The position numbers were made by a program, and so were the translations under genes. The notes under the pieces are model-generated. The model made no database searches, was not told the DNA's origin, and worked only from the letters and a program-made list of their open reading frames with translations. Shown here one piece after another: positions 25,399 to 34,334 of a stretch of DNA of 64,000 nucleotides; the first letter of the stretch is position 1, and each line of letters begins with the position of its first letter. Source of the DNA: an uncultured Coriobacteriaceae bacterium (GTDB taxonomy: Bacteria > Actinomycetota > Coriobacteriia > Coriobacteriales > Atopobiaceae); contig CACZCK010000006.1 of NCBI GenBank assembly GCA_902779675.1, positions 1 through 64,000 on the forward strand. Reading direction: 5' to 3'.

Positions 25399-26374
25399 TG
25401 CTCGCTCCGTCCGCCTCGGCCATGGCACGCTCGAGCCAGCGGGCCACGCCATCGTCATACACTGTCTCGCACACGTCGTCCGCCAGCTCGCGCACGCGGC
25501 GGTCGGCGTTGCCCATGGCCACGAAGGTCCCGCAGACCTCGGCCAGCGTGGCATCATTCTCGGAGTCGCCGAAGGCCACCGCACAGGCGGGCTCAATGCC
25601 CAGACGCTCCATGAGCCAGGTCGCGGCGTTGCCCTTGGTAGCACCCTTGGCCGTGATCTCGAGCTCGGTCGTGCTCATGCGGGCGATCTCGAAGTCCCCC
25701 ATGTGCTCGAGGATGTCGATCGCACGCTCGCAGGCCTTTGCCGATGGGAGCGAGCAGCCCATCTTGAGCAAGCCGCCCTCTGCTACCTCGATGTACGGCC
25801 GGATGTCGAACACCTGCCTCATGCTGTCGTCATGCTGCACGATGCGCTTGGCAAAGCGTGCGGCACGCCTCAGGCGCAGCATGGTGGCCTTGGTGTGCAG
25901 GGCCGCCCCCGTATGAAGTGCGTGGCGCATGTCCGACCCGCTGAGCCGATCCGACCCGCCGAGCGGCTGGCGGCGCCCCGTGACCAGATACGACAGGCTC
26001 CGCCACTCAAAGTACGACTTGCCGTCCACGAAGGCGTTCCAGCCGGCTCCGAGTGGCTCGACGGCGTCCATGACGGCAAGCGCACGCTCTCGCGGGATGA
26101 GCCGCTCGTGCAGCATGCCGTCGATCGTGTCGTACACTACGGCACCGTTCGCGCAGATAAGATAGTCCATGGTCTCGGGGCCGCGCAGGCGCTTGGGCAC
26201 CATGTGCAGCGCACGACCGCTCGACACGCACGTCATGACCCCACGCTCGCGCGCGAGCGCGATGGTGTCGATAACCCTCTCGGTCATCTTGGTGCCATCA
26301 ATGAGCACGGTATCGTCGAGGTCGACGAGGATGAGGCCAATACCCTGGGGGCACAGGCGGGTGGGTCCTATCAT
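25391..26374 (-). CDS. HAD-superfamily (Cof-type) phosphatase
   Basis: A 327-residue HAD hydrolase: motif I VDLDDTVL with the nucleophile Asp, motif II SSGRA region, and motif IV FGDSENDATL, with a C2B-type cap between. Cof-type HADs dephosphorylate sugar phosphates, flavin precursors and similar small molecules; the substrate here is unknown. The 3' end overlaps tgt, indicating cotranscription. ATG 26374 gives a start immediately before the GLILVDLDDT strand. Confidence 0.85.
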   Translation of the reverse strand: MIGPTRLCPQGIGLILVDLDDTVLIDGTKMTERVIDTIALARERGVMTCVSSGRALHMVPKRLRGPETMDYLICANGAVVYDTIDGMLHERLIPRERALAVMDAVEPLGAGWNAFVDGKSYFEWRSLSYLVTGRRQPLGGSDRLSGSDMRHALHTGAALHTKATMLRLRRAARFAKRIVQHDDSMRQVFDIRPYIEVAEGGLLKMGCSLPSAKACERAIDILEHMGDFEIARMSTTELEITAKGATKGNAATWLMERLGIEPACAVAFGDSENDATLAEVCGTFVAMGNADRRVRELADDVCETVYDDGVARWLERAMAEADGASNV

Positions 26375-26544
26375 GCGGTGCGCTCCGATCGTTCGCGGAT
26401 AACCTTTTTAGAATACCATGCGTCGCACACCGTCACCCCATCCCAACATGCCGCGACCCCGTGCTAAGGCTGCCTGCGCATTCCCGTTCGCCATACGCGC
26501 GCAGAGGGATACTCCCTTTTGCGCGAGCCGGCTTCGTCAGGCAC

Positions 26545-26574
26545 AAAAAAAGCCCGGCACCATGCGTGCCGGGC
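26545..26574 (-). terminator. Terminator of ptsH (HPr)
   Basis: Perfect 9-bp stem GCCCGGCAC / GTGCCGGGC (26552-26560, 26566-26574) with loop CATGC, followed on the minus strand by seven U residues (26545-26551). Confidence 0.93.
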
Positions 26575-26612
26575 CCCGAGTCTGCTGCGTAGCAGCTATG
26601 ACGACGATTAGC

Positions 26613-26885
26613 CTACTCGCCGAAACCGCTGTCCACGAGAGCAACGAGAGCGTCGAGAGCAGCCTGCTCGTCAGGGCCGTCGCAAGCAATCTCGACCTTG
26701 GCACCAGTGCCGAGGCCAGCAGCCAGGATCATCATGATGGACTTGGCGCTCACGGGGGCGGTGCCCTTGTCGATGTCACGGATGGTGACGTTGCACTCGT
26801 ACTTCTTGGCCTCGCTCACGAAGACAGAAGCAGGACGGGCATGGAGGCCGGTAGCGTTGACGATCGTCGTCTCCTTGGAAACCAT
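26613..26885 (-). CDS. ptsH: Phosphocarrier protein HPr
   Basis: A 90-residue HPr that carries phosphate from enzyme I to sugar-specific PTS components. The active-site histidine is His15 in NATGLHARPAS. The regulatory serine region KSIM (Ser49) is present, so HPr kinase control is possible. AAAGGAG precedes ATG 26885 and a perfect terminator follows. It is monocistronic: enzyme I is not adjacent. A longer open frame reading through it from 28826 is an artefact of GC content. Confidence 0.95.
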   Translation of the reverse strand: MVSKETTIVNATGLHARPASVFVSEAKKYECNVTIRDIDKGTAPVSAKSIMMILAAGLGTGAKVEIACDGPDEQAALDALVALVDSGFGE

Positions 26886-27176
26886 GTTGCACACTCCTTT
26901 TCGGTTGATGCCCCGGAGGCGGAGTGCCTCCGATGCCAGACTGTTGACCATACTACCCAATCGGCAAGAACTTTTTCGCAACTTTATGCAACTGATGGGG
27001 CAGGCGGTTAGGACTCGCTCCGCGAGCGCGCCCACACGCGTGCAGACTGGCGCAGTGCGGCGAATCTCGGCGGCGCCCCATGCGCACTTGCGGCAAAATA
27101 TGATACGTGCACGCCGGCGTGTCCGCCGCACCACCCATGGGAGCGCCACACGCCAGCCTCTAGGAGGGACCACAAC

Positions 27177-28721
27177 ATGATCGATGAGACGAACACCGAG
27201 CCCAACGCGCCTTCCGAGCCGCTCGAGCCCACCGCTGGGCAGCCCACCCCGACCCCCGACGACATGGTGGAGCGCGCCGTGCGCAACATCGGGGACCTCG
27301 CCGCAGAAGACGCGCCCGCTCCGCAGGCAGAGACGCTGCCCGACGAGGAGGTGCCCGTGGCCGAGACTGAGGCAATCCCCGACGAACCGGGCGACGAGTC
27401 CTACGACGAGCCCGCCGATGAGGATGACAACCCCTTCGCCCGCGCCGGCGATGCCGCGCGCGGTGCCCAGCAGTCTATTCGCGACGGCATCGAGGCCTTC
27501 AGGAGCGTGCGCGAGGCATCCCAGCGCCACTCCAGCGCGCGCGACGAACTGCGCGAGATGCAGGAGATTCTCGACGCGCACACCGCCGAGCTCGAGCATC
27601 GCATGGATATCGAGCAGCGCTACCCGCAGATCGTCTCCGAGCAGACCGCCGAGCTGCAGGAGGCCACCACGGCCGAGCAGACGGCAGGCCAGCGCATCGC
27701 CCAGCTCGACGCCGAGCGCGAGGACCTCGAGAGCCAGCTCTCCATCATGAAGGACCGCCACGAGGACCAGCTGCGCCCCTACCGCAACGTGGCTGAGTCG
27801 ACCAAGGGTCGCGCCGACGACACCGCCCGCGCCCTCGCCGAGGCTCGTCGCAGCGTCAAGAGCGCCGAAGGCGGCCTCGCCGAGGCCACCAAGCGCCGCG
27901 ACCAGCGCATCTCGGCCGCCAACCGCGCCGTCGACACGGCCCAGGACCGTCAGCGCAAGCTCGAGGCGGACCTCGTCACGGAGCAGGGCAAGGAGGAGCC
28001 GTCCGCCAACGCCGTGGCCCGCCTGCAGAACGAGCTGGTGTCGGTCAAGGCACACCTCGATGCCGCACGAGCCGACGTGCCCGCCGTCACCGAGGCGGCG
28101 CGCGCCGACGTCGAGAGCGCACAGCAGCGCGTCTTTGATCTGCGCAACGTGCTCGCCCAGGCCGAACGCGACGCCGAGGCCGCCAAGAAGGAGGCCGCCG
28201 ACCGCCGCGCCGAGTACGACGGCCTGCTCAAGAAGGCCCAAGACGAGGAGAAGGCCCTCGGCGAACAGATCAAGCTGCATGTGACCGCGTCCGAGCAGGC
28301 CCGCAAGGACCGCTCCAACGCCCAGGCGCGCATCGAGGCCGCCCGCGCACTGCTCGACGAGGCAGAGAGCATTCACACCACCCCGCGCGACACCATCGCC
28401 CTGCGCGACCAGGTGGCCCGCGAGCAGACCGACCTGGCGGTCCAGCAGGACGAGGTCGACGCACTCGCAAGCGACGAGCGCGAGCTGCGACGCAGCACCT
28501 TTAAGCAGCGCCTGCTGCTCATCGTCGGCGCAGTTGTGGCCCTCGCGCTGGTCATCGGCATCGTGGCGGCGGTGGTCATGGGCCGCAGGGCCGCCACCAA
28601 GCGTCCCGAGCCCACCCAGGTCGAGACGACGCGCATCGACGTCGAGGACGACGATGACGCCGAGGCGGACGAGAAGGCAGACACCGACGCCAAGGCCACA
28701 GGCGAGGCCGACAAGAACTAG
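27177..28721 (+). CDS. Large coiled-coil membrane-anchored protein
   Basis: A 514-residue protein with no family that I recognise. Residues 1-90 are acidic and Pro-rich. Residues about 100-430 are a nearly continuous coiled coil rich in Ala, Glu, Arg and Gln. A single transmembrane segment (LLLIVGAVVALALVIGIVAAVVMG) lies near 450-475, followed by an acidic tail (DDDDAEADEKADTDAK). No signal peptide, so the bulk is probably cytoplasmic with a short external tail. AGGAGGG precedes ATG 27177. It diverges from ptsH across a 291-base gap and may be structural. Confidence 0.7.
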   Translation: MIDETNTEPNAPSEPLEPTAGQPTPTPDDMVERAVRNIGDLAAEDAPAPQAETLPDEEVPVAETEAIPDEPGDESYDEPADEDDNPFARAGDAARGAQQSIRDGIEAFRSVREASQRHSSARDELREMQEILDAHTAELEHRMDIEQRYPQIVSEQTAELQEATTAEQTAGQRIAQLDAEREDLESQLSIMKDRHEDQLRPYRNVAESTKGRADDTARALAEARRSVKSAEGGLAEATKRRDQRISAANRAVDTAQDRQRKLEADLVTEQGKEEPSANAVARLQNELVSVKAHLDAARADVPAVTEAARADVESAQQRVFDLRNVLAQAERDAEAAKKEAADRRAEYDGLLKKAQDEEKALGEQIKLHVTASEQARKDRSNAQARIEAARALLDEAESIHTTPRDTIALRDQVAREQTDLAVQQDEVDALASDERELRRSTFKQRLLLIVGAVVALALVIGIVAAVVMGRRAATKRPEPTQVETTRIDVEDDDDAEADEKADTDAKATGEADKN

Positions 28722-28741
28722 GCACAGCCGACACAGAGAAT

Positions 28742-28783
28742 GCGGGCGGGCTCCGGAGCAATCCGGGGCCCGCCCGCCTTTGG
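28742..28783. terminator. Terminator between the coiled-coil gene and queA
   Basis: 10-bp stem GCGGGCGGGC / GCCCGCCCGC (28742-28751, 28768-28777) followed by CTTTGG. It serves the plus-strand gene and may also act for queA converging from the other side. Confidence 0.75.
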
Positions 28784-28800
28784 CTGCATGCGTGTGCCAG

Positions 28801-29967
28801 CTAGACGATGAGCATGGCGTCACCAAAGGAGAAGAAGCGGTAGCGCTCGTCGATGGCAGCCTGATAGGCCGCCATAACCTGCTCGCGCGTGGCGAAGGCC
28901 GACACCAGCATCATGAGCGTGGAGCGCGGCACGTGGAAGTTGGTGACCATGGCGTCGACCACGTGGAACGTGGAACCAGGCATCAGGTAGAGATTGGTCG
29001 TGGCGTCCTCGCGCACCACGATGTCGCCGCGCCGCATGACGGCCGCAGAATCGTCGGCTGTCTCAAAGCCGCGCGCGACAACGGGCTCGTCCCAGGCAGG
29101 CGCCTCGGCATCGTAGGCACTCTCCAGCGAACGCACCGACGTGGTGCCGACCGCTATCACCCGATGCCCCTCGGACTTCGCCTTGTGGACGGCATCGACC
29201 ACGCGCTGCGGCACGTGGTAGCGCTCGGTGTGCATGACATGCTCGGTAGGGTCGTCCTCCTCCACCAGGCGGAAGGTATCGATGCCCACCTCCAGCTCGA
29301 CCTGCTCCCAGAGCACGCCGCGCTCGCGCAGACGCTCGATGAGCTGCGGGGTAAAGTGCAGGCCTGCGGTGGGGGCCGCAGCCGAGTGCTCCTCGCTCAT
29401 GGCATAGACCGTCTGGTACTTCTCGGGATCGCCCTCGTAGGAGGTAATGTAGGGAGGCAGCGGTACATGACCCGCGCGGTGCATGGCGTCATCGAGCGTA
29501 AGGCCCTCGGCTGGCGCGAAGCGCACCACCCTGCCACCGCGGCTCGCCTCAACGTAGTCGAGCACCTCAGCCGTCAGCACGACCGGAGCGCCCTGCGGCG
29601 CATGGGCGCCTCCCTCGCGGAACTCGACGATGGCCCCGGGCTTGAGGCGCCTGCCCGGGCTCACCAGGCACTCCCACACCGAGCCCATGGGATCGAGGTC
29701 CTCGCGACGGCGCAGGAGCAGCGTCTCGGCGAAGGCGCCGGTGCTCTTACGGCCCACCAACCGCGCAGGCATCACGCGGGTCTGGTTGACCACCACCACA
29801 TCGCCCGGCTCCAGATAGTCGACGATGTCGGTGAAGCGCCGATGCTCGATGCTCCCGTCCTCGCGATGCAGCACCAGCAGCCGGCACGAGTCGCGTGGCT
29901 CGGCGGGAGCCTGGGCGATGAGCTCTTGAGGTAGCTGATAGTCGAAGTCGTCGGTACGCACGCGCAC
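28801..29967 (-). CDS. queA: tRNA preQ1(34) S-adenosylmethionine ribosyltransferase-isomerase
   Basis: A 388-residue QueA, which adds the cyclopentyl-ribosyl moiety to preQ1 in tRNA giving epoxyqueuosine. Recognised by FDYQLPQELIAQAPAEPRDSCRLL, VVVNQTRVMPARL, EAHSAAAPTAGLHFT-like block (SAAAPTAGLHFT) and VVAVGTTSVRSLES-like block (VIAVGTTSVRSLES). It lies 69 bases after queH on the same strand, so the two can be cotranscribed and act in consecutive steps. Confidence 0.95.
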   Translation of the reverse strand: MRVRTDDFDYQLPQELIAQAPAEPRDSCRLLVLHREDGSIEHRRFTDIVDYLEPGDVVVVNQTRVMPARLVGRKSTGAFAETLLLRRREDLDPMGSVWECLVSPGRRLKPGAIVEFREGGAHAPQGAPVVLTAEVLDYVEASRGGRVVRFAPAEGLTLDDAMHRAGHVPLPPYITSYEGDPEKYQTVYAMSEEHSAAAPTAGLHFTPQLIERLRERGVLWEQVELEVGIDTFRLVEEDDPTEHVMHTERYHVPQRVVDAVHKAKSEGHRVIAVGTTSVRSLESAYDAEAPAWDEPVVARGFETADDSAAVMRRGDIVVREDATTNLYLMPGSTFHVVDAMVTNFHVPRSTLMMLVSAFATREQVMAAYQAAIDERYRFFSFGDAMLIV

Positions 29968-30036
29968 GATCCCCTCTCACGGTGGTAAAGAAGCACGCAC
30001 GATTGTATGCCAAACGCAGCCGTTGGCAAGAAGGCG

Positions 30037-30639
30037 TCAGGCGTGCCCCGATGCCTTGCGCGCCTTGCGTGCGTCGCGGGCCTCGTGACGCTCGATGGCC
30101 GCCTCGGCCGCCGAGAAGCGGCAGCCGCAATAGTTCTGCCGGTACATACCGAGCTCGCGCGAGCGCGTGGTGGCCCGGGGATACCAGTCGCGGAAGTCGC
30201 GCCACACAGGCGTCAGCCCATAGGCGGGCGCCAGGGCTGCCAACACGTCGTGGCAGACGTCAAAGAGCTGGTAGGGCGACACCACAAGCGTCGTGGCGAT
30301 GTGGTCAAAGCCCAGCTCGCGCGCCGTCCGGCAGGCCTCGGCGAGGCGCAGGGCATAGCAGGCACGGCAGCGCGCCTCGCGGTCGAAGCCATGTGGGGCG
30401 GCGGCGCGCTCCCATGCCGCGCGGTCATCGCCGGCCACCACCACGTTTACGTGGGCCACCTCGCGCGCCCAGTCCTGCAGAGTGCGCAGACGCAGGTCAT
30501 GTTCCTCGATGGGCTGTATGTTGGGGTTGGTCCAGCAGATGGTGGGCTCGAAGCCCTCCTCGCGCAGCAGCCTCAACGGCTCGAGGGAGCACGGCCCGCA
30601 GCAGGCGTGCAGCAGAAGCGGTGTTTTGCCAGAGCCCAC
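30037..30639 (-). CDS. queH: Epoxyqueuosine reductase QueH
   Basis: A 200-residue QueH (DUF208), the cobalamin-independent enzyme that reduces epoxyqueuosine to queuosine. Motifs: LLLHACCGPCS near the start, RCRACYALRLAEAC, and YCGC near the end; these cysteines bind Fe-S and iron. A GTG at 30639 is proposed as start, just past the previous stop; the longer open frame would extend far into that upstream gene. The stop-to-start gap is 7 bases. It precedes queA by 69 bases. Confidence 0.85.
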   Translation of the reverse strand: MGSGKTPLLLHACCGPCSLEPLRLLREEGFEPTICWTNPNIQPIEEHDLRLRTLQDWAREVAHVNVVVAGDDRAAWERAAAPHGFDREARCRACYALRLAEACRTARELGFDHIATTLVVSPYQLFDVCHDVLAALAPAYGLTPVWRDFRDWYPRATTRSRELGMYRQNYCGCRFSAAEAAIERHEARDARKARKASGHA

Positions 30640-30646
30640 GGGAGAC

Positions 30647-31906
30647 CTACATGCAGAAGCACAGGGCCACGCCCTGCTCGGTCGACGCACCCCAGATCTC
30701 GGCGGGGTCGCCCGTCGTGCCCACGCCCCTGAAGTTGGCAACACCACTCTGCGAGCAGCTGCGCTCCCACCAGGGCGTCGCCCCGTCGGAGCCGGAGAGC
30801 ACCAGACCGGCGTTGGCCTCGACTCCCACGACGTTCATGTCAGCGAAGCGTGCGTACTGCGTGCCCTCGGCGTTGGTGATGGCGTTGTAGGCACCGCTGT
30901 TGTCGGGGTCGGAGGGCCACACCCAGTCGATGGGGCCCATCAGCTCGACCATCGAGGGGACCCACAGATAATCGACCGTGGAGGTAACGCACGCGGCATC
31001 GGTGGAGTGGCCCACGTTGTCGGTGCGCTTGTCGATAGCGCAGATGGAGGTGCGCACGTCCTCGTCGATCGCCTGGAAGACATCGCCGTTGAGCCATGCG
31101 CGAAGCTCCGAGCCCTCCCAGCCGCCAGTGATGTCGTCGGTGGCGTTCATGCGGTGGGTCAGCGAGATGCCCGACGCCATGAAGGTGAGGCCAGCCTTGC
31201 CCTCGCCGTTGGCCAGGTCGTCGTGGTAGACATCGATAAGCCGCATGGACACGGTGGCATATCCCGGAATCTCGAGGTCTTTGGTGGCATCCGACATGTG
31301 TCCCGCGTCGTCGGCCAGGTGATACTCGCTAGCGATCTTGAGCGCCTCGTCGCGCGAGCCACGGCTCGTCATCTCGCGGCCGATGATGCCCAGGTCCTCC
31401 CACGAGTAGTCGGCAAGGCTGCCACGGACCTCTACGCCCGCAGAGCCCGTGCTGGGCGTGGTCTCGGTCGCGTCGCCGGAGTCATCGGCCGACTGCTCCA
31501 TGACGCTCGGCGCGGTCACACCGCTACCAGCAGCCTCGCCGTGCGAGCCCAGCGACGATGCGATGGCCCACGCACCTCCTGCGATGCATGCAACAGCCAG
31601 CGCCACCGCCATGCCAGCCAGCAGCCCCTTCGGGCGCAATGGCTCCCGCTCGTGCAGTCCATACGTGTGTTTCTCGGTGGCACTCAGCAGGGCGGGCGTG
31701 GGACTCGTGGCCAGGGCAACGCCGCACGAGCCGCAGTAGGCGTTGGTCGGGTCGTTGAGCGCACCACAGGCGGGGCACCTCACCTGCTCCAGCTCCTCGG
31801 GCTCCACCAGCCCCGCGCCGAGGCGCGTGGGCGAGCCACACTCGGTGCAGAAGCGCGCTCCTTCGGCCAGCTCGGCCCCACAGTTCATGCAGTAGATGGT
31901 CGACAT
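30647..31906 (-). CDS. Zinc-ribbon membrane protein with DUF6273-like domain
   Basis: A 419-residue protein. Two N-terminal zinc ribbons (CMNCGAELAEGARFCTECG and CPACGALNDPTNAYCGSCG), then a transmembrane helix (LLAGMAVALAVACIAGGAWA) near 95-120, a Thr/Ser-rich linker and a C-terminal domain (WEGSELRAWLNGDVFQAI, LWVPSMVELMG, WWERSC) that resembles DUF6273 of Firmicutes and Coriobacteria. So the ribbons face the cytoplasm and the large domain the outside. Function unknown; such proteins are often surface-exposed. ATG 31906 is chosen because it begins the first ribbon. Confidence 0.75.
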   Translation of the reverse strand: MSTIYCMNCGAELAEGARFCTECGSPTRLGAGLVEPEELEQVRCPACGALNDPTNAYCGSCGVALATSPTPALLSATEKHTYGLHEREPLRPKGLLAGMAVALAVACIAGGAWAIASSLGSHGEAAGSGVTAPSVMEQSADDSGDATETTPSTGSAGVEVRGSLADYSWEDLGIIGREMTSRGSRDEALKIASEYHLADDAGHMSDATKDLEIPGYATVSMRLIDVYHDDLANGEGKAGLTFMASGISLTHRMNATDDITGGWEGSELRAWLNGDVFQAIDEDVRTSICAIDKRTDNVGHSTDAACVTSTVDYLWVPSMVELMGPIDWVWPSDPDNSGAYNAITNAEGTQYARFADMNVVGVEANAGLVLSGSDGATPWWERSCSQSGVANFRGVGTTGDPAEIWGASTEQGVALCFCM

Positions 31907-31982
31907 GGTGACGTCCGTTCTCGGAGTCGCTTTGCCAGGCGGGCGCACCGCCCGGCCCTACATGTGTCGCACGCCTCCCCCG

Positions 31983-32001
31983 CCACGCGCATGGCGCGTG
32001 G
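31983..32001 (-). terminator. Hairpin after the NlpC/P60-like gene
   Basis: Perfect 8-bp dyad CCACGCGC / GCGCGTGG with an ATG loop, 10 bases beyond the stop of the gene at 32011. There is no U-run, so termination efficiency is uncertain. Confidence 0.4.
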
Positions 32002-32010
32002 TCAGGGCCC

Positions 32011-33186
32011 TTATGAGAGCTTGATGCCCATCAGCCAGCCCCAGCGCGGGGTGACCGTGGTGCTGTAGTAGTTGACCCACTCGTTGACGCTGATCGTACG
32101 GATGTACCCGATGTTGTCCATCATGGTTCCGCCGCCGATGTAGATGCCGATGTGGCCGTAGATGCGGCCCGCGGAGGTGTGGCTGTGCGTGGAGACGGCC
32201 ACGATCATGCCCGGCTTGAGGTCGGCGCGGTTGGACGAGGTGGTCCAGGCGTTGTACATGTCGTTGGCGTTGCCACCGGCATAGGCAAAGCCCGCGTTGC
32301 TGAAGACCATCGACACCCACATGGCGCACAGGCCTGCGCCAGGGCTTCCCGTGGAGTGGCAGGCGGCGATAACGCGCGCCTGCGAGCCCGAGGTGCCGCC
32401 GTCGTTGTAGCTGCCCGATACGCCACCCGCATGCGCGCCGCTGCCGCCGGAAGAGGCGGCCTCCGCTGCCTTGCGGGCCTCCTCTTCGCGGCGCTGCTGC
32501 TCCTCGCGCTCGCGCGCCAGCTGCAGCAGCTCCTCGTCGCGCTTGGCGATGAGCTCCTTGACGTCGTCGTCGAGGTCGTCGAGCAGGGTCTGCACCTCCT
32601 GCTGCTTGTTCTGCATCTCGTTGAGCTTGTCGACCTGCTGCGAGCGCAGGTCCTCGAGCTCGGCACGATCGATCTCGAGCTCGGCCTGATGCTCCTCGAG
32701 CTCGCCCTTGAGGCGCTCGACGTCCTCGATCAGGCGACGGTCGTTGTCGGTGATCTTGTCGAGGTAGTAGATGTTAGAGCTGAGCTCCTCGAAGGAGGTC
32801 GACAGCAGGATGGCCGACAGGGCGTCGTCGCCACCCGACTTGTAGGCGCTGCGGATGCGGCGGGAGAGCGTCTCGCGCTTGGTCTTGAGCTCGCCCTCCT
32901 TCTCCTCGATCTGCTCCTCGGTCTTCTCGATCTCGGCGTTGACGCCGTCGATCTTGTCGAGCGTCTCGGCAAGTTCCTGGGAGAGGGTCTCGTACTGTCC
33001 TGCAATCTCCTCGAGCTGGCTCTCCACCTCGTCGTACTTGGCCTGGGCGGCGGCGAGCTGCTCCTCGGTCTTGTCGACGTCGTCCTGGGTCACGGCCAGC
33101 GCAGACGTCTGCGGGGCCATGGCCAGGCCGGCGGCGCCAAGCAGCAGCCGCAGTGCCGTTCTACGTGTTATGGAAGTCCGATCCAT
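32011..33186 (-). CDS. Secreted coiled-coil NlpC/P60-like peptidoglycan hydrolase
   Basis: A 391-residue exported protein. A twin-arginine-like signal (TRRTALRLL, residues 7-15) precedes a hydrophobic stretch. Residues about 33-240 form a coiled coil of PcsB/YgfB-like type (long E/Q/K heptads), then a Gly/Ser linker. The C-terminal domain has Cys287 (AGLCAMW) and His345 (IYGHIGIYIG), the spacing of an NlpC/P60-type cysteine peptidase. It would cleave peptidoglycan peptides, probably at division, under coiled-coil control. No FtsEX gene is next to it. The catalytic third residue is not certain. Confidence 0.75.
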   Translation of the reverse strand: MDRTSITRRTALRLLLGAAGLAMAPQTSALAVTQDDVDKTEEQLAAAQAKYDEVESQLEEIAGQYETLSQELAETLDKIDGVNAEIEKTEEQIEEKEGELKTKRETLSRRIRSAYKSGGDDALSAILLSTSFEELSSNIYYLDKITDNDRRLIEDVERLKGELEEHQAELEIDRAELEDLRSQQVDKLNEMQNKQQEVQTLLDDLDDDVKELIAKRDEELLQLAREREEQQRREEEARKAAEAASSGGSGAHAGGVSGSYNDGGTSGSQARVIAACHSTGSPGAGLCAMWVSMVFSNAGFAYAGGNANDMYNAWTTSSNRADLKPGMIVAVSTHSHTSAGRIYGHIGIYIGGGTMMDNIGYIRTISVNEWVNYYSTTVTPRWGWLMGIKLS

Positions 33187-33349
33187 CAGTCTCCCCTGTT
33201 CGTTTGAGCCGCGTTCGAGACGTGTGCGCGCAACGACGGCGCGCAGATGTGGCTATGGTACCACTGCCTCGTCCCACTCACACACAAACGACGCCAACCT
33301 CCACATAGGCGAAGGGGCCACGTCGGTGGTGCGGGATGCGGCTCGGTTA

Positions 33350-34270
33350 TCAGAAAATGGGTGCGTTCCAGACCTGCGGGGCCACGCCCAGCAGCAGCAT
33401 CAGCCAGCAGGCGATGGCGATGGGCGGCGCAAACGGAATGAGGCGCATGGGCTCGGCGATGTCCTCCTCGAGCGTCGCGCGCAGGTCGCGCGGCGAGACC
33501 TGCGCCTCTGCACCATCGGTGCGGTGCGCCCCGCCGGCCACCTCGACATCTAGCACCTTGCTGGGGCTGAGCACCCAGACGAACACCCACAGCAGGCACG
33601 CACCGGCCATGGCGATGAGTCCTTGCTGCCACCCGAGGTACAGGCCCAGCAGTGCCACCAGCTTGACGGTGCCCATGCCCAAGACGTCGCGCACGAGCAT
33701 GGCGTTGCTGAGGAAGATGGCCAATGCCAGCGGAAGGCTGAGCGCCAGGGCGCCCACCAGCGACGACACCGCGAGCTGGGACACGTCCTGCCCAGTGAGG
33801 GCTAGCGCTGCCAGGTAGGCGGCGCGCACCAGCACACCCGCCCAGATGCAGCCGTTGGGAATGCAGTAGTCCCACAGCGAGCACAGCGACGCGACCAGCA
33901 GCACGCTGACGGCAGCCAGTACCTCGAGGGTCTGCAACGTGAGCGCGTGCCGCAGCACCGCGCTGCCAAAGATCAAGGCGCAGAGCAGCTCGCAGGCAGG
34001 TCTGTCGACACCCAGGGCGTGGCCGCAGTGAGGGCAGGTGCCGTGCATCGTGAGCCACCCGAGCAGCGGGATGGACTCGCGCAGCGTGAGATGCTCCCCA
34101 CATTCGCGGCAGCGCGTACCGCCTCCCCAGGCGGACGAGCCGTGCGTGATGCGCCATGAAATGGTGTGGGCAATCGAGCCCGCTAGCAGCCCCACGAGCA
34201 TGGCGCCAAAGCACACGGCAACCGTGAGCAGCGGCGACTCGTAGAAGACCACTTTGTGCGCTAGTACCAT
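33350..34270 (-). CDS. Prepilin peptidase-like protein with D-to-T change
   Basis: A 306-residue type IV prepilin peptidase family (A24) membrane protein with the N-terminal zinc-finger domain (Cys54, Cys57, Cys79, Cys82) and many hydrophobic helices. The first catalytic aspartate is present (Asp134, SLWDYCIPN), but the second motif GxGD reads GMGT (Thr201 at the Asp position). Normal A24 peptidases need both Asp residues, so peptidase activity is doubtful; the N-terminal domain or methylase-like role might remain. GAGAGG lies before ATG 34270. A second A24 gene with intact Asp follows upstream on the same strand. Confidence 0.75.
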   Translation of the reverse strand: MVLAHKVVFYESPLLTVAVCFGAMLVGLLAGSIAHTISWRITHGSSAWGGGTRCRECGEHLTLRESIPLLGWLTMHGTCPHCGHALGVDRPACELLCALIFGSAVLRHALTLQTLEVLAAVSVLLVASLCSLWDYCIPNGCIWAGVLVRAAYLAALALTGQDVSQLAVSSLVGALALSLPLALAIFLSNAMLVRDVLGMGTVKLVALLGLYLGWQQGLIAMAGACLLWVFVWVLSPSKVLDVEVAGGAHRTDGAEAQVSPRDLRATLEEDIAEPMRLIPFAPPIAIACWLMLLLGVAPQVWNAPIF

Positions 34271-34334
34271 AAGCCCAACCTCTCGATGACAAGACTCTAC
34301 GATAGCGCAACAACGTGCAAAAGGCACCATTTGC

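Noticed and set aside
26886..28826. Extension of the HPr frame upstream through the coiled-coil gene
   Set aside because: HPr starts at 26885 with a good ribosome-binding site; the extension is Gly/Ala/Val-rich antisense of the plus-strand gene.
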